64,000 nucleotides of DNA from Chryseobacterium jejuense (GCF_017877355.1 NZ_JAGIPR010000015.1:1-64000), one strand, 5' to 3'. Shown: positions 1 to 8,398, counted from the first letter of the stretch. Notes: generated by a model from the letters alone, not told the origin. Translations and numbers: made by a program.

Positions 1-113
1 GCTACACGTCCTGATACATCTGTTGATCTTGATACGCTGTAGTTCATTTTTAATAATTTCTGACCTTCTCCGTTGTTGAATTTTAAGATTCCTCTCGAAT
101 TTCTTTCTGCCAT
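1..113 (-). CDS. tssD: T6SS tube protein TssD (Hcp), N-terminal part
   Basis: The reverse strand from an ATG at 113 reads MAERNSRGILKFNNGEGQ and continues through SRSTDVSGRV to the window edge, so only about 37 residues are present. This N-terminus matches, from memory, the Bacteroidota type VI tube protein TssD/Hcp, whose hexameric rings form the inner tube expelled by the contractile sheath. It follows tssR in the same direction but is separated from it by a terminator and has its own promoter, which suits a subunit needed in large amounts. The rest of the gene is outside the window. Confidence 0.8.
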   Translation of the reverse strand, partial: MAERNSRGILKFNNGEGQKLLKMNYSVSRSTDVSGRV

Positions 114-530
114 GATTTGTAAATTTTAATCGTTAGTAATATTTTGTGATTCAGTGATTGTGTAGCAAATATAAAAGGTCTTTTTCTCTAAAAAAAACTT
201 TTCATCATAAATCTGAAAAATTGTAGTAGTTCTACGACTTTTTGTAGTAATTCTACGACATTAGATTTATGAATATCCCCATAACTACTACTAATAAAGC
301 ATTTTAAAATTTATCTCCAAGTAAGGAAAAAATACACTTTTACACTTGAATGAGAAATAATTGTCAAAATAAATTCAAAAAAATCAATATTTCCACCTTA
401 AAATTTCACACCGAAAAAATAAGGAGAGGGGTTATTGTTTAAAATAATCTAAAAATTTTCATCCCGGATACCTTAAACAAAAAAGCAGAAGTAAAGTTAC
501 TTCTGCTTTTTATAATGATAAAACCAACAA
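114..530 (-). promoter_or_regulatory. hcp/tssD upstream region: promoter and tandem dyads
   Basis: This 417-base gap holds no gene. The plus-strand CAAATATA at 166-173 is a TAnnTTTG -7 element (TATATTTG) for the leftward hcp gene, giving a leader of about 45 bases; no good -33 TTG is seen. Further upstream, TGTAGTAGTTCTACGAC (222-238) is repeated as TGTAGTAATTCTACGAC (243-259), exactly 21 bp apart; each copy contains a GTAG/CTAC dyad. This looks like a tandem activator site on one face of the helix. The tssR terminator is at 479-512. The rest is AT-rich and featureless. Confidence 0.55.
479..512. terminator. Terminator after tssR
   Basis: AAAAGCAGAAGTAA (481-494) and TTACTTCTGCTTTT (497-510) are perfect inverted arms with a two-base loop, flanked by A and T tracts. 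It works in either direction but lies 19 bases past the tssR stop, so its natural role is to end the leftward T6SS transcript before hcp. Confidence 0.85.
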
Positions 531-2936
531 TTAATGTTTAGTATATTCCGGTGCTTCTGTTGGAGCCATTGTCGGAGTAAAGAACTCGTTCAACCAATAG
601 AACGTCTGCCCGTTTTGCTGGATTTTCACTGCCGGATTATTTCTGTGATTAAGCATTCTTTCTGCCAGATCCTTATAGTGATGGAAATAAGTTCTTACGG
701 TTTCATTACGAACTATTTTAGATTTCTTCCATCCTTTAAGTTTGAACTTAGCCAATATCTCTTCTTCGGAAAGATCGAATCCTGTACTCATTCCAATGGC
801 ATAAGACATTGGAAGTTCATAAAGATCTCCTTTATCTAAGAATTTAATCGTTGGATTGTATTTCTTTAATAGTCTTACATATTCCTTGATCGCTTTGGAC
901 TGACTGAAACCTGGTTTATCCGGTTCTGTATTTCTGTATACTTCAGAATAGAAAGCTTTAAGATTATCATATTCCGACTCGGAAATAAGGATTCCTTTTT
1001 CTATACTTGGAGTAATTTCTTTCAGCTCTTTTGGTAAATATCCTTTTACAAGGAAGGGGTTTCCATAGTTGATAAGCTGTGCGGCGATTCCTGCAGAAAC
1101 AGGGTTAGTAAGTCCTGGATACAGATATTTATACTTTAAATCCACATCTGTTTTCCCAGCTCCTACTGAAGAGTGGAAATATTCATTCAATGACTTATCA
1201 ATATTCTGATTATCCAGGGTAACCTGTGCAATAAGGCTGTCTACTGACTTCTTAAGGAATCCAGGTGTGGCTACATCTCCTTTTTTAGGGAAGATTACAA
1301 ATCCTTGAGACATACTCTGCTTAGGATAAGCTAAAGAGAAGAATCCTGCATCTCCTTCTATCAGGCTGAAGTTGTTCTTGGTAAGAACATCAGATTGGTT
1401 AATGATCTTTTGCTTTTTAAGCTCAGCAATATTTTTAGCAGTATTGGTTACCACGTTTTCAGCCATCAATACAAAATCATTGTAAGTATCTGAAGATCTT
1501 GCGCTGGTCTGGAACATAATCAATCTTGCCTGAGCCTGAGTAAGAGAACCGATTACACTGTACATATTTCCACTTTGGTTAGCAGATGTCCCTACAGTGA
1601 CTACGATATTGGTTTCATCCGGAACATTGGCAAGTAGGTTTCCAGCTGCAGAAAGAGCTTCTCCTACCGGCTGGTAACCATTATTGCTGGCACAGTTCAT
1701 TTCATTCGTTTTCTGATCGATAAACGTTGTAATCTTACTGTAGTCACTACTTAGGTTGGAAACCGCAGTATTGCTACCACAGGTGTTGTTTTTATATAAA
1801 ACCACCCCATATTTTACATTATTGAAGTATGATGGTTTTTCAAATCTAAGCTGAAGATCCTGTAATAATGATTTTACAATAGGTGCATAAGGTGCATTTC
1901 CGGCACTTATATCCAATGCAAAAACAATATTGATGTTTTTATCTCTATCTGTGATTTCTTTATAGCGATCGAAATAGATAGGTTCTCCCAACACGTTGAA
2001 TACATAGTTTTTACTGTAATCAAGGATATTCGTAAAATACTTGGTTTTGGAATCCGGAGTTGGAGTTTCATTTAAAGCCAGGGTTACCGGGAAGATATTT
2101 TCCAGAGGTTTTCTCTTATTTACATCTGTAAGAAGAATAGCAGTCTTATTGTCTGCATCCGATCCTGATGCACCTGGATATCCTTCACGAACTCCTAACT
2201 CAGTATCGGTGATCCCTGTTGTATTTTTAAGTTTGATTGCTGAACGCTCACCCCATGTAGAAATTACGTTGGAACTCACCCATCCGTAAAGGCTCTTACC
2301 AATACTATCGATATCAACAGACGGCTTTTTACCTACCAAGAATCTTTTGTTATTTTCAGCCTGCTTGTAAACATATACCATCTGTCCGTTAGGGATCTTA
2401 ACATTGGCTGTTTCAATAAGACTTGGTGAGTTGAACACCATGATAGAGTCATTCTTGTAGTATCTTTCAGCACTTCTGATAACCTCGCTGTTATTAGGTA
2501 CTACGGCTACTCTTACAGGATATCCTGTTCTTTCATTTTTCAGGGAATGATTCCATAAAAGCAGGTCAGATTCATGGATCCAACCATACGTTTTAATGGA
2601 TTTTGAGGAGACTTTTTTCATTAAGGCATCCGGAACATATTCCGCTACCTTTACCATTCCGTCTCTATGTTTCAGAACCATTAAAGGCTCCAGAAATTTC
2701 ACTTCTTTATATGATTTTTCATCATCTTTATCCAAATAAGCCGTATTTCTTGATCTGTCTGAAATAACGATCCATGGAACGGATTTTTTAGGATATCCGT
2801 TGACAACTGTTGAATTATCTACCTGTCCATATTGAGAAGGCTCAGGCGTTTTTTTTGACGGCAGTTTTACCTGACAACTCGTCAACAATACTGATAATCC
2901 TATATAATATGCTGCTAGAGGAAATTTATTTTTCAT
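531..2936 (-). CDS. tssR: T6SS lipoprotein TssR-like with VWA-type domain
   Basis: This 801-residue protein starts with a lipoprotein signal (LSVLLTSC, Cys21), so it is probably anchored in a membrane facing the periplasm. The N-terminal third looks SH3-like (segments such as YGWIHESDLL and YGWVSSNVIS). The middle has a von Willebrand A-like start, VFALDISAG, with a MIDAS-type DxSxG, followed by VVTVGTSANQSG. Size, lipobox and position between a PKD membrane protein and hcp fit TssR, a Bacteroidota-specific T6SSiii component. Its exact place in the trans-envelope complex is known from the family, not from this sequence. It is co-directional with the three upstream genes, with a 47-bp gap to the PKD gene. 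Confidence 0.75.
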   Translation of the reverse strand: MKNKFPLAAYYIGLSVLLTSCQVKLPSKKTPEPSQYGQVDNSTVVNGYPKKSVPWIVISDRSRNTAYLDKDDEKSYKEVKFLEPLMVLKHRDGMVKVAEYVPDALMKKVSSKSIKTYGWIHESDLLLWNHSLKNERTGYPVRVAVVPNNSEVIRSAERYYKNDSIMVFNSPSLIETANVKIPNGQMVYVYKQAENNKRFLVGKKPSVDIDSIGKSLYGWVSSNVISTWGERSAIKLKNTTGITDTELGVREGYPGASGSDADNKTAILLTDVNKRKPLENIFPVTLALNETPTPDSKTKYFTNILDYSKNYVFNVLGEPIYFDRYKEITDRDKNINIVFALDISAGNAPYAPIVKSLLQDLQLRFEKPSYFNNVKYGVVLYKNNTCGSNTAVSNLSSDYSKITTFIDQKTNEMNCASNNGYQPVGEALSAAGNLLANVPDETNIVVTVGTSANQSGNMYSVIGSLTQAQARLIMFQTSARSSDTYNDFVLMAENVVTNTAKNIAELKKQKIINQSDVLTKNNFSLIEGDAGFFSLAYPKQSMSQGFVIFPKKGDVATPGFLKKSVDSLIAQVTLDNQNIDKSLNEYFHSSVGAGKTDVDLKYKYLYPGLTNPVSAGIAAQLINYGNPFLVKGYLPKELKEITPSIEKGILISESEYDNLKAFYSEVYRNTEPDKPGFSQSKAIKEYVRLLKKYNPTIKFLDKGDLYELPMSYAIGMSTGFDLSEEEILAKFKLKGWKKSKIVRNETVRTYFHHYKDLAERMLNHRNNPAVKIQQNGQTFYWLNEFFTPTMAPTEAPEYTKH

Positions 2937-2983
2937 CCTATTTTATCTTTTTATGATTGGCACATCCGGAGAACCGGACGATA

Positions 2984-3895
2984 TTATTTGCTTTGGTTTA
3001 TATCTACTTTCGTTACACAGTTCTGTGTATCATCCAAATTCACCTTTACAGTCTGGATCACCGTATTTTTGTCAAACTGAAGACCTGCACAGTACATGTA
3101 GAAGTTATTTACTTTGCTGTCGTTTACTTTTACCACTGTGTTTTCATTGTTACACAGGTAAGTTTTTAACAGGTAATTGTAATGCATATTAAAACTGTTA
3201 CCGTTCGCAATCTGCTGTAAATGATATTTGAAATCGTTATCAATTTTCGCATAAGAATCTTCTACAGATACTTCTTCCTGTTCTAAAGAGTTATAAGCCG
3301 GAAGAATTTTGATACGGTGATAGATAGGCTCCTGGCTTTCTTCTGTGTATAGGGTCACCAAATAATCTCCAGGTTTTTTATAAGCATAGATAGCCAGCTT
3401 ATCTTTAGAATCCGTATTTCCTGTTTCTCCAAACTTCCATGCAAACTGTGCCGCGTTGGAAACAGCACGAAACTGTACGTTCTCATTCTGCATTGCCTGC
3501 GTCTGAGCTTCTATAACTGTTTTAGACTTTACACTGTCCTTAGGCTGTTTAACGCTTCTTGCTGTTACCATTACCGGAAAGGATTTTGTGTACTTGTTGT
3601 CGACAATCAAACTTACCTGATAATATCCAGGTTTATTATAGAAGTGGATCCCACTGTTTTTATCAGAAGTTGTTCCGTCTGCAAAATTCCATCTTTTGGT
3701 TTTTGCAAACTGGGTTTTATCTTCAAATAAAAGGGTATCTCCTACCGACAATGTAGATGGATAAACTACTGCAACAATATCATCAGCAGAGTGGATCACT
3801 TTTTTCTGCAGCCATAATGCAACAAGTGCTGCGATGAGCAAGGTTGCAATAACACCGATAATAATGTTCTTCTTGTTCTTTTGAAAATAATTCAT
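2984..3895 (-). CDS. PKD-domain inner-membrane protein of the T6SS locus
   Basis: This 303-residue protein has one transmembrane helix near residues 10-29 (IIIGVIATLLIAALVALWL) and then a periplasmic part. Two PKD-like beta domains follow, about residues 45-108 (WNFADGTTS, FYNKPGYYQVSLIV) and 129-185 (WKFGETG, YKKPGDYLVTLY). The C-terminal 100 residues have paired cysteines (TYLCNN, MYCAGL, QNCVT) and may be disulfide-bonded. Its place between TssO-like and TssR-like genes makes it a likely subunit of the Bacteroidota T6SS envelope complex (TssP or TssQ class); I cannot assign which, so no symbol is given. Confidence 0.65.
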   Translation of the reverse strand: MNYFQKNKKNIIIGVIATLLIAALVALWLQKKVIHSADDIVAVVYPSTLSVGDTLLFEDKTQFAKTKRWNFADGTTSDKNSGIHFYNKPGYYQVSLIVDNKYTKSFPVMVTARSVKQPKDSVKSKTVIEAQTQAMQNENVQFRAVSNAAQFAWKFGETGNTDSKDKLAIYAYKKPGDYLVTLYTEESQEPIYHRIKILPAYNSLEQEEVSVEDSYAKIDNDFKYHLQQIANGNSFNMHYNYLLKTYLCNNENTVVKVNDSKVNNFYMYCAGLQFDKNTVIQTVKVNLDDTQNCVTKVDINQSK

Positions 3896-3947
3896 AGTTA
3901 ATAATTGTGATGTGTTTTATTTAAAGTTCCTAAATTCATTGGTTAGT

Positions 3948-4475
3948 TTATTGAGTACGAGCTTTCAAATCACTCTTACGCTGATAAATCTTATCCTGCT
4001 TATCCTTAAACCCTATTCTGCATTCTTCCACCTGCTTTTCAAACCTCTTGATATCTTCTGAAGTGGTAGAAATTACCTTTTTATCTTCGTAATACATTTT
4101 ATAGAATCTAGCAATTTGCGGGTAGGCATCTTTTCGGGTATCAATAATATTTTCATTACGTTTAAAGTAATCATTCAGATCATTTACTCCCACAAAGATA
4201 TTATTTTCCACAAAAGGCTGTGGAGCCTCATCGGTAAGCTTCGTAATCATGGTATAAGTACTGTCCATGATCGGAATAATAATTTTTTGGTGTTGTTCAA
4301 ATTCAGCCTTCTGTTCAAGATTCTGAATTCCTCTTACATCTTCATCAGAAAACGGAGAGTCAAATCCTTTTAAGAAGATGATTCCCAAAAATATCATGGC
4401 AGCCACAAGCATCAGTATTAAATAAAAAAACTGATAATGCCTTTCCTTTTTAGATAGTGTAATTTGTCCTTGCAT
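3948..4475 (-). CDS. TssO-like bitopic T6SS protein
   Basis: The 175-residue product has a short cytoplasmic N-terminus, one transmembrane helix near residues 16-36 (LILMLVAAMIFLGIIFL) and a periplasmic, mostly helical domain with coiled-coil character. This matches the TssO family of Bacteroidota T6SS loci in size and layout. It sits 12 bp after a second protein of the same build (177 residues), so the locus encodes two related bitopic subunits, probably partners. The assignment rests on context and topology. Confidence 0.65.
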   Translation of the reverse strand: MQGQITLSKKERHYQFFYLILMLVAAMIFLGIIFLKGFDSPFSDEDVRGIQNLEQKAEFEQHQKIIIPIMDSTYTMITKLTDEAPQPFVENNIFVGVNDLNDYFKRNENIIDTRKDAYPQIARFYKMYYEDKKVISTTSEDIKRFEKQVEECRIGFKDKQDKIYQRKSDLKARTQ

Positions 4476-4487
4476 ATCTTTATCTTT

Positions 4488-5021
4488 TTATCTTCTTCTA
4501 CCTCCTGTGAAATTTCTTGTAGGGTCTTTTCTAAGCTCATTATTGGCTCTATTAACTTTCCCCATACATTCATCAAGATCCCTTAGTACTGTTTTCTTTT
4601 TGAAATCTACCCCAATAATCTTAGTCTTTAAAGCAAGCATAGGTTCTATCTGCTTCATTAATGCAGCGTAGTGTTTAAAACTTGTGATACTGTCTTTCCC
4701 CATAACACTTTTAACATTTCCTACGTTATCCATAATATTGGTTCTAAGAAAAGCCTCATTTTCCACCTTGTTCATATCAAGCTGGGTCATTTTTTCGTAA
4801 ATATCATCCACACTAAGCTTAAGCAGATCACTTCTGCGCATTAATTCCTTGTAAGCTTCAGCTTCGCGACTTATCCCTTCACGTTGTATATCATAGCTCT
4901 TAAAGAAGAGGTACAAACAACTAAAAGAGACCATAGACAAGACAGCAAAAGAAAGAATAAACTTCCAAATGCCCGTTCTGACGTCAGATTTGTTCAATTT
5001 TTTTTCCCTGTTAGAAGACAT
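4488..5021 (-). CDS. tssO: TssO-like bitopic T6SS protein, first gene of the operon
   Basis: The 177-residue product starts MSSNREKKLNKSD, has one transmembrane helix (about residues 18-39, FILSFAVLSMVSFSCLYLFF), a coiled-coil periplasmic part and an Arg-rich tail (GGRRR). The frame stays open to an ATG at 5141, but those 40 extra residues (cysteine- and aromatic-rich, from AT-rich DNA) look untranslated, so I use the ATG at 5021. It has the same layout as the next gene and probably descends from a duplication. It is the first gene of the leftward T6SS operon and faces a divergent regulator gene at 5202. Confidence 0.62.
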   Translation of the reverse strand: MSSNREKKLNKSDVRTGIWKFILSFAVLSMVSFSCLYLFFKSYDIQREGISREAEAYKELMRRSDLLKLSVDDIYEKMTQLDMNKVENEAFLRTNIMDNVGNVKSVMGKDSITSFKHYAALMKQIEPMLALKTKIIGVDFKKKTVLRDLDECMGKVNRANNELRKDPTRNFTGGRRR

Positions 5022-5201
5022 ATATTTGCGATTTGTTTGGCCTGTGAAAGTATAAAAAAATTTTTTTATGCACAATACGTATTTTCCCCGCTCCGGTTTC
5101 GTGAAAACCCGGTTTAAATTAATATTAATTTTCTCTTTCATAAGTTTTTCATAAATTAGGCCTCTGAATTTTAAATATCATTCGCCAAATCGATATTAAG
5201 A

Positions 5202-5873
5202 ATGAGTAAAATATTATCTAATACCGTGCGTTTTTCTATAGCAGACAGCGATTTTTATTTTAAAAAAATAATGATCAAAACCTTAATGGAAAACCCTTTC
5301 TATATGCTGTTGAACGACTGTAACAATGGCCACGAGCTTGTAAACAGAATTTACAGAAGACAGGAAGATGTATTCATTATTGAGCTATTTATGCCGGTAT
5401 TGAGTGGAATTGAAGCGATTAAATATATAAGGAAAAACAACGCAGAAACGCCTATTATCACTTATTCTGGGACTTACCAGGAAGATATGGCTGAGATTCT
5501 GTCGAGAATTCCTAATATATATTACTGCCAGAAGAACAGCACCATTATTAAGGACATTATTAAAGGAAGTATAGCTTCTGATGAGTTTGATTATCAGGCC
5601 TATTCAAAAGAATGGGAACAACAGCCGCTTGCCGTACAGGAATATATGGACAGGCAGAAGAAAGGACAGGAAGAGCTTTCTCCGGCTGAGATACAGCTTA
5701 TGAGATTCTGCTACGAAGGCTTCAGTAATAAGGAAATTGCCGAACAACTGAACCTGAGTACAAGAACAATTGATACTTACATTAACCGCCTAACGGAAAA
5801 ATTAGGATTAAAAACCAAACTTCATCTTATCCGTTTCTGTGTGGAAAATGGGTACTACAATTCCAGTATGTAG
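5202..5873 (+). CDS. LuxR-type response regulator with Glu in place of the phospho-acceptor Asp
   Basis: The 223-residue protein has a receiver-like domain (about 8-130) and a C-terminal NarL/LuxR helix-turn-helix (about 155-217, SPAEIQLMRFCYEGFSNKEI...LSTRTIDTYI). The acidic pair (Asp15, Asp17), Thr87/Ser89 and Lys111 are in place, but the acceptor position after beta-3 is Glu61 (VFIIELFMP). Glu often mimics phospho-Asp, so the protein may be locked active or controlled by its level. It is divergent from the T6SS operon, which makes it a candidate T6SS regulator (inference). No cognate histidine kinase is nearby. Confidence 0.8.
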   Translation: MSKILSNTVRFSIADSDFYFKKIMIKTLMENPFYMLLNDCNNGHELVNRIYRRQEDVFIIELFMPVLSGIEAIKYIRKNNAETPIITYSGTYQEDMAEILSRIPNIYYCQKNSTIIKDIIKGSIASDEFDYQAYSKEWEQQPLAVQEYMDRQKKGQEELSPAEIQLMRFCYEGFSNKEIAEQLNLSTRTIDTYINRLTEKLGLKTKLHLIRFCVENGYYNSSM

Positions 5874-6070
5874 GGATTATGGGATATGGAGAGTGCAACA
5901 GAAAGCTCTGGTAAGTTGATGGTTGTACATCCCGTTTTTTTATCATTATTGATGATTTTTCATCATTAAACTGCAATATTATTTTTTTATTAAATTATCT
6001 TCAACCTGCATTAATATAGCATATACGTTAATAGCTCAACTATTTGAACAAAAAATATTTTGCCACTAAT

Positions 6071-6102
6071 TTGCTAGTATTCAATTTTTTTAACTAAATT
6101 TG
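6071..6102 (+). promoter_or_regulatory. Promoter of the HU gene
   Basis: TTG (6071-6073), 21 bases, then TAAATTTG (6095-6102) matches the Bacteroidota -33/-7 promoter pattern well. Transcription would start near 6108, giving a leader of about 25 bases to the ATG at 6134. Confidence 0.75.
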
Positions 6103-6133
6103 CACACCTAAAATTTAAAATTAAAATAAGGAA

Positions 6134-6424
6134 ATGACAAAGGCAGAATTGGTAAACACCATCTCAAATAAGTTGGGAACAGAAAAGAATGAAACACAGA
6201 AAGTTGTAGAAGCTTTTATGCAGGAGATCAGAACTTCTATGTATAATGGGGATAACGTTTATCTGAGAGGTTTTGGATCTTTTATCATTAAAACAAGAGC
6301 TGCTAAAACAGGAAGAAATATTTCTAAAAACACTGCGATTGAGATTCCTGCTCATAACATTCCTGCTTTCAAACCTTCAAAATCTTTTGTTGAGAAAGTA
6401 AAAACGAAAGTTGCAGTAAAATAA
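6134..6424 (+). CDS. HU family DNA-binding protein
   Basis: This 96-residue histone-like protein starts MTKAELVNTISNKLG. It has the family core GSFIIKTRAAKTGRN followed by the IPAHNIPAFKPSK arm and body that bend DNA as a dimer. Its length is typical (about 90). It introduces bends in DNA and helps organise the nucleoid. It has a strong promoter and is followed by the tiny basic-peptide gene after 43 bp, probably on the same transcript, which ends at the hairpin at 6589-6635. Confidence 0.92.
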   Translation: MTKAELVNTISNKLGTEKNETQKVVEAFMQEIRTSMYNGDNVYLRGFGSFIIKTRAAKTGRNISKNTAIEIPAHNIPAFKPSKSFVEKVKTKVAVK

Positions 6425-6467
6425 GAACATTAACTGAATATTAACTAGTTACTAAAAAATTAAAATT

Positions 6468-6557
6468 ATGCCAAGCGGAAAGAAAAGAAAAAGACACAAG
6501 GTTGCGACTCACAAAAGAAAGAAAAGAAGAAGAGCGAACAGACATAAGAAAAAATAA
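6468..6557 (+). CDS. 29-residue highly basic peptide
   Basis: ATG 6468 to TAA 6555-6557 encodes MPSGKKRKRHKVATHKRKKR followed by RRANRHKKK: about 19 of 29 residues are Lys, Arg or His and none is acidic. It lies between the HU and RNase G genes and just before a terminator. Composition and size resemble small ribosome-associated proteins such as Thx; an RNA- or DNA-binding role is inferred. I believe the same peptide is conserved at this position in other Flavobacteriia, but I could not check. It is too short for ordinary gene calling and easily missed. Confidence 0.75.
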   Translation: MPSGKKRKRHKVATHKRKKRRRANRHKKK

Positions 6558-6588
6558 TCTCTTTTTCTCGAGATTTACAATATAATAA

Positions 6589-6635
6589 TATAGTTGGTGG
6601 TTTTAAATTTTTAAAGTTCACCGACTATATTTTTG
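6589..6635 (+). terminator. Terminator after the HU/basic-peptide genes
   Basis: ATATAGTTGGTG (from 6588) pairs with CACCGACTATAT (6619-6630) with one G-T wobble around an AT-rich loop, followed by TTTTG. It would end the HU transcript and separate it from RNase G. Confidence 0.65.
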
Positions 6636-6792
6636 TTTGCAACTATAAGATTCCGCGGAAAACGGATGGTTTCAAATATTATTTTAATAAAAATATAATG
6701 GTTTTCATTCTAAATCCTTATATTTAATAGATGAATTAATCTAGAACAATACCAATTTCCTAAAATCTTAACAATTTTTATCTGATAACAAA

Positions 6793-8355
6793 ATGAAGAA
6801 AGAACTAATAGTTTCGCATGAAGATGATCTTACAAAGATTGCCCTGCTGGAAGACGGAAGACTATGTGAACTTCATGAGCAAGAGGACAAAAGCGATTTT
6901 ATAGTTGGAGATCTGTTTATTGGAAGAGTAAAAAAACTGGCACCCAACCTGAATGCAGCATTCGTAAATATTGGATATGACAAGGATGCATTCCTGCATT
7001 ACCAGGATTTGGGACCACAATATCTTACCTACAGAAAGTTTTTAAAAGATACGATCTCTAAAAAACAAAACTCTTCAAGCTTAAAAAATTTCGAGATACA
7101 ACCCGAAATAGATAAAAACGGAACGGTAGACAAAGTTATTGCAAAAGACGATCTTGTTCTTTTACAAATCACCAAGGAACCTATTTCTACAAAAGGTCCC
7201 AGAATTTCTACCCAAGTTTCACTGACAGGACGTTTTTTGGTTTTAATTCCATTCGACAATAAGGTTTCCATTTCTAAAAAAATCAAAAGTTTTGAGGAAA
7301 AGGAAAGACTAAGAACTCTAATCGACAGTATAAAGCCTGAAGGTTTCGGAGTAATTATCAGAACTGTAGCCGAAGGAAAAAAAGTAGCCGACCTTCATAA
7401 TGACATGAATCAGCTGATTCAGAAATGGGAAAGCACTTTTAAAAATATCCAGAAAAACAAAGTTCCGTCTAAAGTTTTAAGCGAAGAAGACAAAGCTTCA
7501 GCTATTTTAAGAGACAATTTTAATCAGGATTTCGTGAATATCTTCTGCGATGATGAGCAAATGGTAAATGAAATGACCAATTACGTTGAAGTAATTGCTC
7601 CTGAAAAGAAAAATATTGTCCAGTTTTATGATTCTCATATTCCACTTCTGGAATATTACAATGTTGAAAAACAGCTTAAACAGAGCTTCGGAAAACACGT
7701 AAACATACCAAGCTCCAAAGGTGCTTATCTTGTTATTGAACATACAGAAGCACTTCACGTCGTAGACGTTAACTCCGGAAATAATATCACCACCGGAACC
7801 GCTGTCAATAAAGAACACGCTCTTAAAGTAAACAAAATGGCAGCCACTGAGATTGCCAGACAACTCCGCCTCCGTGATATGGGAGGTATCATTGTGATCG
7901 ATTTTATCGACATGATCAATTCTGATCACAGAAGAGATCTCTTCGAACATCTAAAAGAGGAAATGAAGCGAGACAAAGCCCGCCACAAAATCCTTCCTCC
8001 TAGTAAATTCGGTCTGATCCAGATTACCAGACAAAGAAACCGTCCGGAAAAACAGATCGAAACCAAAGAAGAAAACCCGAACAAAGACGGAGAAATTGTA
8101 GCTCCAATTGTTATCGTGGAAAGAATGGGTGAAACGCTAAGAAACATTCTGCAGAAAGAGAAAGGAAAAATCTACCTGCATGTACACCCGTTTGTAGAAG
8201 CCTACTTAACAAAAGGCCTTCTTAAAAGTATCCAAATGAAATGGTTCATGAAGTACAAAAAATGGGTAACCATTGTTCCAAGGGATTCTTTTAAATATTT
8301 AGAATACAAAATTTACAATTCCAAAAAAGAAGAATTGATTGAATTTTCTAATTAA
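6793..8355 (+). CDS. rng: Ribonuclease E/G family endoribonuclease
   Basis: The 520-residue protein has the RNase E/G layout: an S1-type RNA-binding region (about residues 36-130: GDLFIGRVKKLAPNLNAAFVNIGYDKDAFL), then the DNase I-like catalytic region with the metal-binding aspartates in VVDVNSG and IVIDFIDM. It cleaves single-stranded AU-rich RNA in rRNA maturation and mRNA decay. The zinc-link CPxC motif of the proteobacterial enzymes is absent; the corresponding stretch reads TKEENPNKDGEIVAP, which I recall as normal for Bacteroidota homologues. There is no long disordered RNase E tail, so it is G-like in size. Confidence 0.9.
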   Translation: MKKELIVSHEDDLTKIALLEDGRLCELHEQEDKSDFIVGDLFIGRVKKLAPNLNAAFVNIGYDKDAFLHYQDLGPQYLTYRKFLKDTISKKQNSSSLKNFEIQPEIDKNGTVDKVIAKDDLVLLQITKEPISTKGPRISTQVSLTGRFLVLIPFDNKVSISKKIKSFEEKERLRTLIDSIKPEGFGVIIRTVAEGKKVADLHNDMNQLIQKWESTFKNIQKNKVPSKVLSEEDKASAILRDNFNQDFVNIFCDDEQMVNEMTNYVEVIAPEKKNIVQFYDSHIPLLEYYNVEKQLKQSFGKHVNIPSSKGAYLVIEHTEALHVVDVNSGNNITTGTAVNKEHALKVNKMAATEIARQLRLRDMGGIIVIDFIDMINSDHRRDLFEHLKEEMKRDKARHKILPPSKFGLIQITRQRNRPEKQIETKEENPNKDGEIVAPIVIVERMGETLRNILQKEKGKIYLHVHPFVEAYLTKGLLKSIQMKWFMKYKKWVTIVPRDSFKYLEYKIYNSKKEELIEFSN

Positions 8356-8365
8356 AACAAAATTT

Positions 8366-8396
8366 AAAACCTTCAGTTTTTACTGGAGGTTTTTTT
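8366..8396 (+). terminator. Terminator after RNase G
   Basis: AAAACCTTCAGT (8366-8377) pairs with ACTGGAGGTTTTTT (8382-8396 region) around a TTTT loop, followed by a T run, 10 bases past the stop. Confidence 0.8.
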
Positions 8397-8398
8397 AT

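Noticed and set aside
5021-5028. TATATTTG on the plus strand as promoter of the regulator at 5202
   Set aside because: It overlaps the start codon of the opposite gene and would give a leader of about 170 bases; no -33 TTG fits. It may be chance.
5022-5141. Upstream extension of the first TssO-like gene to an ATG at 5141
   Set aside because: The 40 extra residues are rich in Cys, Phe and Tyr and come from AT-rich promoter-like DNA; the ATG at 5021 gives a normal short cytoplasmic N-terminus before the helix.
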